A stretch of 41,551 bases of DNA from an uncultured Pelagibacteraceae bacterium (GTDB lineage Bacteria; Pseudomonadota; Alphaproteobacteria; Pelagibacterales; Pelagibacteraceae): positions 1-41,551 of the forward strand of contig CACFQR010000009.1 of assembly GCA_902568465.1 (NCBI GenBank), read 5' to 3'. How positions within the stretch are numbered: position 1 is the first letter of the stretch; every line of letters begins with the position of its first letter. Of this stretch, positions 17,831 through 26,232 are shown piece after piece. Both the position numbers and the translations under genes were made by a program. The notes below the pieces were generated by a model. The model worked only from the letters and a program-made list of their open reading frames with translations. It was not told the origin of the DNA and did no database searches.

Positions 17831-18426
17831 TTGAATTTAAGCTTTTTTTTGCTTTAGTAAGTTATTATTTTGTAATGTTTGCAACTCCTGGACCAAACAA
17901 TGCAATGCTTACAGCTTCGGGTATAAAATTTGGTTTCAAAAGAACTATCCCACATGTATTCGGCATTCCATGTGGCCATGTTATTCAAATTACTTTGGTT
18001 TGTTTTGGTCTTGGAACTTTATTTCAAAAATACCCATTTATACAAGTTTATCTAAAATGGCTTTGTTTTTTTTATCTCCTTTATCTAGGGTGGAAAATTT
18101 TAGGGTCTATAGACAGTAGCAATAAAGAAACTGGTAGACCATTGAAATTTTACGAGGCTGCTCTCTTTCAATTCATAAACCCTAAAGCTTGGGTTGTAGC
18201 TTTAACAGCCGCGACAGCATTTTTTCCAAGTGAAGAGAACTTTATCGTAGCAACATTATTTGTAGCTGGCACAGCACCATTTGTTTGTGTTCCTGCAATT
18301 TGTATTTGGGCTCTTTTTGGATCCTCGATTAAAATGGTAATAAAAAATACTAAAATTAAAAAAATTATAGAATATTTATTAGCTATTTTATTAGTTGTTA
18401 CTGCTGTTATAATCGTTATTGATTAA
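17827..18426 (+). CDS. LysE/RhtB family amino-acid exporter
   Basis: A 199 aa inner-membrane protein with about six hydrophobic segments. It has the family's N-terminal pattern YYFVMFATPGPNNAMLTASGIKFGF, then GHVIQITLVCFGLGTLF, a YLKWLCFFYLLYLGWKIL helix and FQFINPKAWVVALTAATAFF. LysE/RhtB proteins export basic or neutral amino acids or related metabolites. It overlaps gph by 4 bp and is 12 bp from prpB, but the substrate cannot be told from this. Confidence 0.88.
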   Translation: MIEFKLFFALVSYYFVMFATPGPNNAMLTASGIKFGFKRTIPHVFGIPCGHVIQITLVCFGLGTLFQKYPFIQVYLKWLCFFYLLYLGWKILGSIDSSNKETGRPLKFYEAALFQFINPKAWVVALTAATAFFPSEENFIVATLFVAGTAPFVCVPAICIWALFGSSIKMVIKNTKIKKIIEYLLAILLVVTAVIIVID

Positions 18427-18438
18427 TATTTATATGTT

Positions 18439-19335
18439 ATGCACTTTACAAAAAAAAATACGACTGACAAAAGGATAGAACTAAGAAATAAATTACAGAA
18501 TAAAAAAATTTTAAGATTTCCTGGTGCTTATAATCCACTCGCTGCAAAACTAATTTCTGAAATTGGTTTTGATGGTGTTTATATTTCTGGAGCGGTTATG
18601 TCAAATGACTTAGGGTTACCTGACATTGGTTTAACAACATTAAAAGAGGTAAGTTATAGAGCAAATCAAATATCTAGGGTGACTGATTTACCTTCAATAG
18701 TTGATGCAGACACAGGATTCCAAAATTGTAAAAAAACTATAGAAACTTTTGAAAGTCTTGGACTGTCTGGTTGTCATGTCGAAGATCAAATTGAAGAAAA
18801 AAGATGTGGTCACTTAGATAATAAAGAAGTTATTAGTACTAATGAAATGGTGAAAAAAATTCAGACATGTGTAGCAGCAAGAAAAGATAAAAATTTTTTA
18901 ATAATAGCAAGAACCGATGCTAATATTGTTGAGGGGTTAGATAAAACAATTGATAGAGTTAAAGCTTATGAAGATGCTGGTGCTGATATTATTTTTCCTG
19001 AAGCTATGAAAGATGAAAAAGAGTTTGAAAAAATTAGAAAAAATTCGAAAGTATGTTTATTAGCAAACATGACAGAGTTTGGTAAATCGAAGCTTCTGCC
19101 AGCTAAAGAATTGGAAAATTTAGGTTACAATATTGTTATATATCCAGTTACTACCCAAAGATTAGCAATGAAAAACGTCGAAGATGGACTAAAAGCCATT
19201 TTTAAGGATGGACATCAAAATAATATTATCGGTAAAATGCAAACTCGTAAAAGACTTTATGAATTAGTTGAATATGAAAAATATAATACGCCTGATAAAA
19301 AAATTACAGATTTTACAACAGATGGACACGAGTAA
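18439..19335 (+). CDS. prpB: Methylisocitrate lyase (PEP mutase/isocitrate lyase superfamily)
   Basis: Cleaves 2-methylisocitrate to pyruvate and succinate in the methylcitrate cycle for propionyl-CoA. The 298 aa length fits PrpB, not the ~430 aa isocitrate lyase. Motifs are FPGAYNPLAAKL (27-38), GVYISGAVMSNDLGLPDIGL (46-65), SIVDADTGF (86-94, metal-binding aspartates), HVEDQ (113-117) and the catalytic KRCGHL (121-126). It is followed 3 bp later by prpC. Other members of the superfamily act on oxaloacetate or phosphonates, but the prpC neighbour supports PrpB. Confidence 0.93.
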   Translation: MHFTKKNTTDKRIELRNKLQNKKILRFPGAYNPLAAKLISEIGFDGVYISGAVMSNDLGLPDIGLTTLKEVSYRANQISRVTDLPSIVDADTGFQNCKKTIETFESLGLSGCHVEDQIEEKRCGHLDNKEVISTNEMVKKIQTCVAARKDKNFLIIARTDANIVEGLDKTIDRVKAYEDAGADIIFPEAMKDEKEFEKIRKNSKVCLLANMTEFGKSKLLPAKELENLGYNIVIYPVTTQRLAMKNVEDGLKAIFKDGHQNNIIGKMQTRKRLYELVEYEKYNTPDKKITDFTTDGHE

Positions 19336-19338
19336 ACT

Positions 19339-20463
19339 ATGAGCGAAGATATTAAAAAAGGTCTATTAGGAATAGTAGTAGATGAAACAACAATTTCTCA
19401 AGTAATGCCTGATATAAATTCTCTTACGTATAGAGGATATGCAGTGCAAGACCTTTGTGAAAAATGCAGTTTTGAGGAAGTTGCCTATCTAATATTAAAT
19501 AAAGAATTACCAACTAAAGCTCAACTTACAAAATTTAAAAAAGAATTGGAGTTAAATAGAAATATAACAATTAACCTTAGGGAAATTGTAAAACATATGC
19601 CTAAAAAGTCCCATCCAATGGATGTTGCAAGAACTGTTGTTAGCGTGATGGGTTTAGAGGATAAAGATACAAGTAACAACTCTCCAACATCAAATATGCG
19701 TAAAGCAATAAGAATATTTGCAAAAACACCAACTGCTATGGCTGCTTTTTTTAGAGCAAGAAAAGGTAAAAATGTAATATCACCAAAAAAAGGTTTGGGA
19801 TTTTCTGAAAATTTTTTTTATATGTGTTTTGGAAAAATACCTAATAAAGAAATTATCAAAGCGTTTGATGTTTCTTTAATTTTGTATGCAGAACACAGTT
19901 TTAATGTATCAACTTTTACTGCAAGAACAATTACAAGTAGTTTGTCAGATATCCATAGTGCTATTACTGGTGCAATAGGCAGTTTAAAAGGACCTCTACA
20001 TGGTGGCGCGAACGAGGCGGTAATGCATATTATGTATAAAATTAAAAAACCTGAAAATGCTTTAAAATGGATTAATAATGCGCTTGATAAAAAAGAAGTA
20101 GTGATGGGTTTTGGTCACAGAGTCTACAAAAAAGGTGACTCGAGAGTTCCTACTATGGAAAAATACTTTAAAAAAGTTTCTAAAATAAAAAATGATAAAA
20201 AATTTCTTAAAATTTATGAAATAATTAAAAATGTAATGATTGAAAGAAAAGATATACATCCTAATGTTGATTTTCCTACAGGCCCTACATATCATTTGAT
20301 GGGATTTGACACAGATTTCTTTACGCCAATATTCGTTTTATCAAGAATAACAGGTTGGTCCGCTCATGTTATGGAGCAACATACTGCCAATAAATTAATT
20401 AGACCATTATCTAAGTACAGTGGTGAGAAGCACCGTAAAGTAATGCTTCTCAACCAAAGATAA
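19339..20463 (+). CDS. prpC: 2-methylcitrate synthase
   Basis: Condenses propionyl-CoA with oxaloacetate to give 2-methylcitrate. The 374 aa length is that of PrpC and short citrate synthases. Citrate synthase-family motifs are present: HPMDVARTVVSVMG (92-105), AEHSFNVSTFTAR (184-196), GPLHGGANE with catalytic His221, GFGHRVYKKGDSR with His260, and Asp311 in NVDFPTGP. Its place directly after prpB favours methylcitrate over citrate synthase. No prpD or acnD lies nearby. It converges on the GYD-protein gene with a 2 bp gap and carries a hairpin in its last codons. Confidence 0.9.
   Translation: MSEDIKKGLLGIVVDETTISQVMPDINSLTYRGYAVQDLCEKCSFEEVAYLILNKELPTKAQLTKFKKELELNRNITINLREIVKHMPKKSHPMDVARTVVSVMGLEDKDTSNNSPTSNMRKAIRIFAKTPTAMAAFFRARKGKNVISPKKGLGFSENFFYMCFGKIPNKEIIKAFDVSLILYAEHSFNVSTFTARTITSSLSDIHSAITGAIGSLKGPLHGGANEAVMHIMYKIKKPENALKWINNALDKKEVVMGFGHRVYKKGDSRVPTMEKYFKKVSKIKNDKKFLKIYEIIKNVMIERKDIHPNVDFPTGPTYHLMGFDTDFFTPIFVLSRITGWSAHVMEQHTANKLIRPLSKYSGEKHRKVMLLNQR
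20424..20452 (+). terminator. Stem-loop in the last codons of prpC
   Basis: A perfect 9-nt inverted repeat (TGAGAAGCA at 20424-20432 and TGCTTCTCA at 20444-20452) with an 11-nt loop lies within the final prpC codons, 8 bp before the stop. With one bulged base the stem extends by two G-C pairs. It sits at the junction of two converging genes with only 2 bp between them, so it may serve as a 3'-end structure. No clear T-run follows on the plus strand. Confidence 0.35.
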
Positions 20464-20465
20464 TA

Positions 20466-20789
20466 TTATTTTCCAGGACCTTTATATGACCCTGCGATTT
20501 TTGCGGCATTAGCTGCAATTTCATTAATATCAATTGCTTCACAGACAGCAATATTACATAAAGCACCGCTTGCTTCAGTTGCCATCTTAATTCCAGCACC
20601 TTGAGCAAAAGTACCCTCGAATACTGCTAAAAAATCATAAGGACCTCTTAAACCTGTATATGAAACTAATTTAGCACCTACAGCTTGCGCTGCCGCTTGT
20701 GCTGCCTTTGCTCTATCTGATTTTGGATCTTTAATAAAACCCTGAAACCCTTGAGTAGTATAATTACCCAATGCATAAAAAGTTGCCAT
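20466..20789 (-). CDS. GYD-domain protein (small alpha/beta dimeric-type), function unknown
   Basis: A 107 aa protein when started at the ATG at 20787-20789, which has a strong Shine-Dalgarno (AAGGAGAT) about 5 bp upstream; the longer open frame to 20915 runs into nrdB and lacks this support. It resembles the GYD family: MATFYALGNYTTQGFQGF, a helical Ala-rich stretch, GLRGPYDFLAVFEG and a C-terminal helix. The function of GYD proteins is not established. It lies after nrdB on the same strand, but a -10 box in the gap suggests its own promoter. The strong ribosome site and fairly GC-rich Ala/Gly codons suggest high expression. Confidence 0.85.
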   Translation of the reverse strand: MATFYALGNYTTQGFQGFIKDPKSDRAKAAQAAAQAVGAKLVSYTGLRGPYDFLAVFEGTFAQGAGIKMATEASGALCNIAVCEAIDINEIAANAAKIAGSYKGPGK

Positions 20790-20828
20790 AAGATCTCCTT
20801 TCAAAAAACAGTTTACTAATAGATGTGT

Positions 20829-20834
20829 ATTATA
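20829..20834 (-). promoter_or_regulatory. Candidate -10 box of the GYD-protein gene
   Basis: A perfect TATAAT on the minus strand lies about 40 bp upstream of the GYD-protein ATG and just before the nrdB stop. No good -35 hexamer is seen 16-18 bp upstream; the sequence there is T-rich. Together with the strong AAGGAGAT ribosome site it suggests transcription independent of nrdAB. Confidence 0.4.
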
Positions 20835-20847
20835 GGAAGTGAATAAA

Positions 20848-21861
20848 TTATGAAAAAGCTTCTGCCCAAGTTCCTTTTGTTGAAGCTTTAGAATACTCAG
20901 TTGCCCTACCTTCAAAAAAATTCATATGTTCTACCGCATTCAACATTGTATCTAACCAAGTTAACGGATTCTTTTCTACTTTGTAAATTGGTTCTAGTCC
21001 AAGTTGAATTAGTCTTCTATTTCCTATCCAGCGTATGTATTGTTTTACTTCGTCTGGTGTAAGGCCATTAATGGGCCCCATCTCAAAAGCTAAATTTATA
21101 AAAGCATCTTCGTGTGATATAATCGTTCTGCAAGCTTCGTAAATTTCTTTTTTAAGATTGTCTGTCCAAATCTCAGGATTTTCTTCAATAAAAGTTCTAA
21201 ATAATTTTATCATTGAATTGCAGTGCAAAGTTTCGTCTCTAACAGACCAAGTAACAATTTGGCCCATACCCTTCATTTTATTTTGTCTCGGAAAGTTTAA
21301 AAGAATTGCAAAACTAGCAAACAATTGTAAGCCTTCTGTAAATGCACTAAAAACTGCTATGGTTTTTGCTATATCGTGATTTGATTTCATATCAAATCCT
21401 TGCATATAATCGTATTTATCTTTCATCTCTTTATACTTTAAGAAAGCAGAGTACTCGGACTCCGGCATTCCTATAGTATCCAATAAGTGAGAGTATGCAG
21501 CGATATGAACTGTTTCCATTGCTGCAAATGCAGACATCATCATTAACGTTTCTGTAGGTTTAAAAACGTTCATGTAGTGTCTTATATAACAATTGCTGAC
21601 CTCTACATCTGCTTGAGTAAAAAACCTAAATATTTGAGTAAGAAGATTTTTTTCCGCCTGGTTTAAATTCTTTTGCCAATCGCGAACATCATCTCCTAAT
21701 GGAACTTCTTCTGGAAGCCAGTGTATACGCTGTTGTGTTAGCCATGCATCATAACACCAAGGGTATCTAAATGGTTTATAAACTGGATTTCCAACTAATA
21801 AGCCTGATTGTTTTTTAATGTTTTCTGTTTTTTCTAATTTAACTACTGACATGATAGACAT
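20848..21861 (-). CDS. nrdB: Ribonucleoside-diphosphate reductase, beta subunit (class I)
   Basis: Radical-generating subunit of class I ribonucleotide reductase, 337 aa. Diiron-site motifs are visible: QADVEVSN, AMETVHIAAYSH (Glu-x-x-His, with a tyrosine four residues after the histidine, as for the radical tyrosine of E. coli NrdB), FTEGLQLFAS and RDETLHCNS. This favours a tyrosyl-radical enzyme over the tyrosine-free class Ic. No ATP-cone is present. The start overlaps the nrdA end by up to 19 bp; a second ATG three codons later is equally possible. It works with NrdA just upstream. Confidence 0.96.
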   Translation of the reverse strand: MSIMSVVKLEKTENIKKQSGLLVGNPVYKPFRYPWCYDAWLTQQRIHWLPEEVPLGDDVRDWQKNLNQAEKNLLTQIFRFFTQADVEVSNCYIRHYMNVFKPTETLMMMSAFAAMETVHIAAYSHLLDTIGMPESEYSAFLKYKEMKDKYDYMQGFDMKSNHDIAKTIAVFSAFTEGLQLFASFAILLNFPRQNKMKGMGQIVTWSVRDETLHCNSMIKLFRTFIEENPEIWTDNLKKEIYEACRTIISHEDAFINLAFEMGPINGLTPDEVKQYIRWIGNRRLIQLGLEPIYKVEKNPLTWLDTMLNAVEHMNFFEGRATEYSKASTKGTWAEAFS

Positions 21862-23774
21862 TCTTCATAATTCGTTTCACTGTTCGAATCTTTTTTTGCC
21901 TCAGGTGTTGATAATTCATTATTTACATTTTCGGCTCTTTGTATTGATTTTGATCTACAATAATAAAGGCTTTTTAAACCTTTCTTCCACGCTTGAAAAT
22001 GTATTTGATGTAGATCTTTTTTATGCACATCAGCTGGAAGGAAAATATTAATAGATTGAGCTTGAGATACATATGGGGTTCTGTCAGCACCAAGTTCAAT
22101 AATCCACTTTTGGTCTAATTCGAATGCAGTCTTAAAAACATCTTTTTCAATTTTTGTCAAAAAATCAAGATGAGAAACTGAGCCTTGATTTGTTGTTATT
22201 GTAGACCATGTTTCTTCGTCATTTTTATTATATTTTTCCAAAATTTCTTTTAAATATCTATTACGTACATTGTACGACCCTGAAAGTGTTTTGTGAGTAT
22301 AACTATTAGCAGCTACTGGCTCGACTCCAGGAGATGCACCGCCACAAATAATAGAAATTGAAGCTGTGGGAGCTATAGCTGTTTTGTTAGAAAATCTCTC
22401 TTTAAAACCATACTCTTCAGCATCGGGACAGGAGCCTCTCTCTTCAGCTAGTTTTTTAGAAGATTTATCTACATCTGTTTGAATATGTTTGAAAATTTTA
22501 TCATTCCAAACTTTGCTCATAACAGATTCTAGTGGAATTGAATTTTTTTGTAAAAAGGAATGAAAACCCATAACTCCTAACCCTACACTTCTCTCTCTCA
22601 TGGCAGAATATTTTGCATCTTTAAAAGTGTCTGGTGCCTTGTTAATAAAATCAGTTAATACATTATCTAAAAACCTCATTACATCTTCAATAAAGTTAGG
22701 TTCGTTTTTCCATTCATCGTATGTTTCTAAATTTAATGAAGATAAACAACATACCGCTGTTCTATCATTACCATCTTTATCAATTCCTGTCGGTAGAGTT
22801 ATTTCGCTACATAAATTGGATGTCTTTACATTTAATCCTGCTAACTTGTGGTGTTGAGGTATAAGCCTATTTACTGTGTCTACAAAAATTATATAAGGCT
22901 CACCTGTCTCAACTCTTGCTGTTAATAATCTTATCCATAAATTTCTTGCTGATATTGTAGACTGAATAATTCCATCTTTAGGACTTTTTAACGCCCACTC
23001 GGAATCAGTTTCAACAGCTCTCATAAATGCATCCGTAACCAAAACACCGTGGTGCAAATTTAATGACCTTCTGTTTGGATCTCCCCCTGTAGGTCTTCTC
23101 ATTTCTATAAATTCTTCTATTTCTGGATGATCAATTGGTAAATAACAAGCTGCAGAACCTCTACGTAAAGAACCTTGGCTTATAGCCATAGTTAATGAGT
23201 CCATTACTTTTATAAAAGGAATAATTCCAGAGGTCTTTCCTACTCTACCAATTTTTTCTCCTATCGATCTAAGATTTCCCCAATAACTTCCGATACCTCC
23301 ACCCTTTGCAGCTAACCAAACATTTTCACTCCATAAATCTAAAATTCCACTTAGGCTATCCCCTGCTTCATTTAAAAAACATGAAATTGGAAGTCCTCTC
23401 TCTGTCCCGCCGTTTGATAAAATAGGTGTAGCGGGCATAAACCACAAATCACTTATATAATTATAAATTCGTTGAGCATGTAAGTTATTATCTGCATAAA
23501 TACTTGCAACACGAGCAAATAAATCTTGGTAGGACTCATTTTGACCTAAATACCTATCGCTTAAAGTTGCTTTTCCAAAATCAGTTAATTTATTATCCTT
23601 AGACCTATCAATTTTTATAGTGATACCTTTATCGTTTTGAAAAAGTTCTGTATGTGAAGTTAATGAAAATAAGTCAGGTTTTCTTGATGTAGAGTTTAGT
23701 AAAGGTGATGGTCTTTCTTCAGGGCTAATTTTTTGGACAGCTTTTTCTATAACTGATGATAAGTTTTTAGTCAT
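21843..23774 (-). CDS. nrdA: Ribonucleoside-diphosphate reductase, alpha subunit (class I)
   Basis: Catalytic subunit that reduces ribonucleotides to deoxyribonucleotides. It is 643 aa, shorter than the ~760 aa E. coli NrdA because the N-terminal ATP-cone seems to be missing: the catalytic fold begins by ~residue 65. Motifs include PATPILSNGGTERGLPISCF (substrate-site cysteine), KGGGIGSYWGNLRSIG, NLCSEITLPT (the N-x-C-x-E radical-site block), PTASISIICGGASPGVEP and the C-terminal redox pair CLSCQ. It overlaps nrdB. A 173 bp divergent spacer holds candidate NrdR boxes. Confidence 0.96.
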   Translation of the reverse strand: MTKNLSSVIEKAVQKISPEERPSPLLNSTSRKPDLFSLTSHTELFQNDKGITIKIDRSKDNKLTDFGKATLSDRYLGQNESYQDLFARVASIYADNNLHAQRIYNYISDLWFMPATPILSNGGTERGLPISCFLNEAGDSLSGILDLWSENVWLAAKGGGIGSYWGNLRSIGEKIGRVGKTSGIIPFIKVMDSLTMAISQGSLRRGSAACYLPIDHPEIEEFIEMRRPTGGDPNRRSLNLHHGVLVTDAFMRAVETDSEWALKSPKDGIIQSTISARNLWIRLLTARVETGEPYIIFVDTVNRLIPQHHKLAGLNVKTSNLCSEITLPTGIDKDGNDRTAVCCLSSLNLETYDEWKNEPNFIEDVMRFLDNVLTDFINKAPDTFKDAKYSAMRERSVGLGVMGFHSFLQKNSIPLESVMSKVWNDKIFKHIQTDVDKSSKKLAEERGSCPDAEEYGFKERFSNKTAIAPTASISIICGGASPGVEPVAANSYTHKTLSGSYNVRNRYLKEILEKYNKNDEETWSTITTNQGSVSHLDFLTKIEKDVFKTAFELDQKWIIELGADRTPYVSQAQSINIFLPADVHKKDLHQIHFQAWKKGLKSLYYCRSKSIQRAENVNNELSTPEAKKDSNSETNYEECLSCQ

Positions 23775-23947
23775 TATTAGCCTATTTTATTAAAGTTTTA
23801 TGCAAAAACAACTATATGTTGTGTACACATAACCTAGATATACTACATGTTAATACAAATCAATAGAACATTATATGAACATTAATATAATATCAAGGAT
23901 AAAATTTAAATACTGATAAAAGGAAAAAAGTATTAGATAACACATAA
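23775..23947. other. Divergent intergenic region nrdA / phosphohexomutase
   Basis: The longest stretch without a gene in the window (173 bp). It contains the NrdR-like boxes described separately and a very AT-rich right half. A weak purine-rich ribosome site (AAAAGGAAAAAAG) lies about 20 bp before the phosphohexomutase start. No convincing sigma70 promoter, tRNA, or riboswitch-like fold was seen. Confidence 0.6.
23809..23846 (-). promoter_or_regulatory. Candidate NrdR-type boxes upstream of nrdA
   Basis: The segment 23809-23824 agrees at 13 of 16 positions with the known NrdR box consensus (acaCwAtATaTwGtgt). A weaker copy (10 of 16 by my count) lies at 23831-23846, about two helical turns away centre to centre; classic pairs are about three turns apart. 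A perfect 10-bp palindrome TGTGTACACA (23820-23829) lies between them. The site is 35-72 bp upstream of the nrdA start, where a repressor would act. Counted by eye, not scored by a matrix. Confidence 0.45.
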
Positions 23948-25402
23948 ATGGCTAAAGAAGAAGATCCACATATAAATCCATATGGTTTTAGAGAATATGA
24001 CGCCCGGTGGCTCTACCCTAAAGATATAAATGGTGAAGGAATCAAAAATGTTGGCCAAGGTTTAGGAACTCAAATAGCTTTAAAAATTAAAAAAAAAGCT
24101 CGAGTTATAGTTGGTCATGACTATAGATCCTATAGCGAGGAAGTTAAAAAAAAATTAGTAGAAGGATTAGTAGCTACAGGATGTCATGTTGAAGATATTG
24201 GTTTAGCTTTGTCTCCAACAGTTTACTTCGCTCAATTTAATTTAAATGCCGATGCTGTAGCTATGATTACAGCAAGCCATAATGAAAATGGATGGACAGG
24301 TATAAAAATGGGTATTGATAAAGGCTTGACCCATTCTCCTAAAGAAATGAGTGAATTAAAAAAAATTGTTTTAGAAAAAAAATTTAAAGATGGAAAGGGA
24401 ACTTATAAAGAAATCAAAGGGTTTAAAGAAATCTATATTAATAGCTTAATCAAAAATAAGATTAAAAAAAAATTAAAAGTAGTGGTTGCTTGTGGTAATG
24501 GAACTGCAGGTATATTTGCACCGAAAGTAATGAGGGATATAGGTTGTGAGGTTATAGAATTAGATTGTAACTTGGATTACAATTTTCCAAAGTATAACCC
24601 AAATCCGGAAGATTTAAATATGCTTAAAGCAATAAGTGTGAGTGTTAAAAAAAATAATGCAGATATAGGTTTTGGTTTTGATGGAGATGGAGATAGAGTT
24701 GGTGTGATAGATAATTTTGGAAAAGAAATTTTTTCAGATAAAATTGGCTTAATAATAGCTAGACATTTATCAGAAAGTCATAAAAATAAAAAATTTATAG
24801 TAGATGTAAAATCTACTGGTCTATTTACAAACGACAAAATTCTAAAAAAAAATAAATGTGAAACTATATACTGGAAGACGGGACACTCGCATATTAAAAG
24901 AAAAGTTAGAGAAATTAATGCACTAGCTGGCTTTGAAAAAAGTGGTCACTTTTTCTTTAATCAACCTCTTGGTTTTGGTTACGATGATGGAATAAAATCT
25001 GCAATTCAAATTTGTCAACTTTTAAGTAGCAAAAATAAAAAATTGTCTGAAATTATAAATGAGCTACCGCGAACATACCAAAGCCCTACTATGGCACCAT
25101 TTTGTAAGGATAGTGAAAAATACGAAGTTATAGAATCTTTAATAAAAACTATAATTAGCTGTAAAGATAATAAAAAATTAATTGATGATAAAAAAATAGT
25201 TGATGTTTTGACAGTCAATGGAATCCGATTTACCTTAGAGGATGGTTCCTGGGGTCTAGTTAGAGCATCTTCAAATAAACCTTCTTTGGTAGTTGTTTGT
25301 GAAAGTACTTCATCAGATAAAACAAAAAAAATTATTTTTGACTTTATTGATAATTTGTTAAGCGAAACCGGAAAAATTGGAAAGTACGATCAAAAAATTT
25401 AA
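23948..25402 (+). CDS. Phosphomannomutase/phosphoglucomutase (alpha-D-phosphohexomutase)
   Basis: A 484 aa four-domain phosphohexomutase that interconverts hexose-1- and hexose-6-phosphates for polysaccharide or glycolytic use. The phosphoserine motif is TASHNENGW (108-116, Ser110). The metal loop is GFDGDGDRVG (243-252, Asp245/247/249). The sugar-specificity loop is GFEKSGHFFF (~333-342), and the C-terminal phosphate-binding RASSNKPSL follows. The spacing resembles AlgC/ManB-type PMM/PGM rather than GlmM. It overlaps the end of the TSUP gene on the other strand by 4 bp. Confidence 0.9.
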   Translation: MAKEEDPHINPYGFREYDARWLYPKDINGEGIKNVGQGLGTQIALKIKKKARVIVGHDYRSYSEEVKKKLVEGLVATGCHVEDIGLALSPTVYFAQFNLNADAVAMITASHNENGWTGIKMGIDKGLTHSPKEMSELKKIVLEKKFKDGKGTYKEIKGFKEIYINSLIKNKIKKKLKVVVACGNGTAGIFAPKVMRDIGCEVIELDCNLDYNFPKYNPNPEDLNMLKAISVSVKKNNADIGFGFDGDGDRVGVIDNFGKEIFSDKIGLIIARHLSESHKNKKFIVDVKSTGLFTNDKILKKNKCETIYWKTGHSHIKRKVREINALAGFEKSGHFFFNQPLGFGYDDGIKSAIQICQLLSSKNKKLSEIINELPRTYQSPTMAPFCKDSEKYEVIESLIKTIISCKDNKKLIDDKKIVDVLTVNGIRFTLEDGSWGLVRASSNKPSLVVVCESTSSDKTKKIIFDFIDNLLSETGKIGKYDQKI

Positions 25403-26232
25403 TAAGAGTAATAATCGAAGAATAGTCTTAAAGATACTAATAATAGAAATATCCCAAATAATTTACCAATAAATTGCTTATTAACTTTGTGAACTGTTCT
25501 TGCTCCTAACTTAGCCATAAATGTTGTTATAGGGACGAATATTAAAAATGCCGGTATATTAACAAAACCTAAGCTTAAAGGTGCTTCTATATTTAAATAG
25601 CTTCCTGAAATAATAAAACCAAATGCAGCAATTAAAGCAATTAAAAAACCAAGTGCAGCAGAGCTGCCTATAGCTACATTTATTGGATATCCAAACATTT
25701 TTAATATTGGAGTATTAATAATTCCGCCGCCTATACCCATTGGTGCTGATAAAAATCCTGATGAAAAACCAGATAAAATTTTAATAAATAAATTTATTTT
25801 CTTTTTTACAGGATTTTTTCTTTCTTTAGAAATTAAAAAAAACAACGAAAAAATCATTGTCATAATTGAAAAGAATAAGATTAATTCAGCAGTTTTTAAA
25901 TTTGCGGCAAATACTGTTCCTGAAATAACGCCTAAAACAACAAAAATTCCGAAAGTTTTAACTACTTCAAAATCTACAGCTTTATATTTCATGTGGGTTA
26001 TTACTGATGAAATAGAGGTTGGTATTATTATTGCAAAAGATGTTCCTACAGCTAAGTGCATAATAAATGCTTGGTCTAATTCAAGATAACTAAAAATATA
26101 AAAAAGTACGGGAACTGTAATTAGTCCACCACCGATTCCAAATAAACCTGCCATAAAACCAACTGGAACAGCTGCGACTGCCATTGTAATAATAATAAAA
26201 ATTATTTGGTTTTGTTCTAAATTTTCAATCAT
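25399..26232 (-). CDS. TSUP (TauE/SafE) family membrane permease
   Basis: A 277 aa inner-membrane protein with about eight hydrophobic segments in two related halves. Each half carries the family's glycine-rich motif: GLFGIGGGLITVPVL (~29-43) and GFLSAPMGIGGGIINTPIL (~158-176). TSUP proteins are proposed to export sulfite or sulfonates or take up organic anions. It overlaps dusA by 4 bp (ATGA). No sulfonate or taurine gene adjoins it, so the substrate stays open. Confidence 0.9.
   Translation of the reverse strand: MIENLEQNQIIFIIITMAVAAVPVGFMAGLFGIGGGLITVPVLFYIFSYLELDQAFIMHLAVGTSFAIIIPTSISSVITHMKYKAVDFEVVKTFGIFVVLGVISGTVFAANLKTAELILFFSIMTMIFSLFFLISKERKNPVKKKINLFIKILSGFSSGFLSAPMGIGGGIINTPILKMFGYPINVAIGSSAALGFLIALIAAFGFIISGSYLNIEAPLSLGFVNIPAFLIFVPITTFMAKLGARTVHKVNKQFIGKLFGIFLLLVSLRLFFDYYSY

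Noticed and set aside
20790-20915. N-terminal extension of the GYD-protein reading frame overlapping nrdB.
   Set aside because: The ATG at 20787-20789 has a strong ribosome site and matches the GYD family start; the upstream 42 codons are nrdB shadow sequence.
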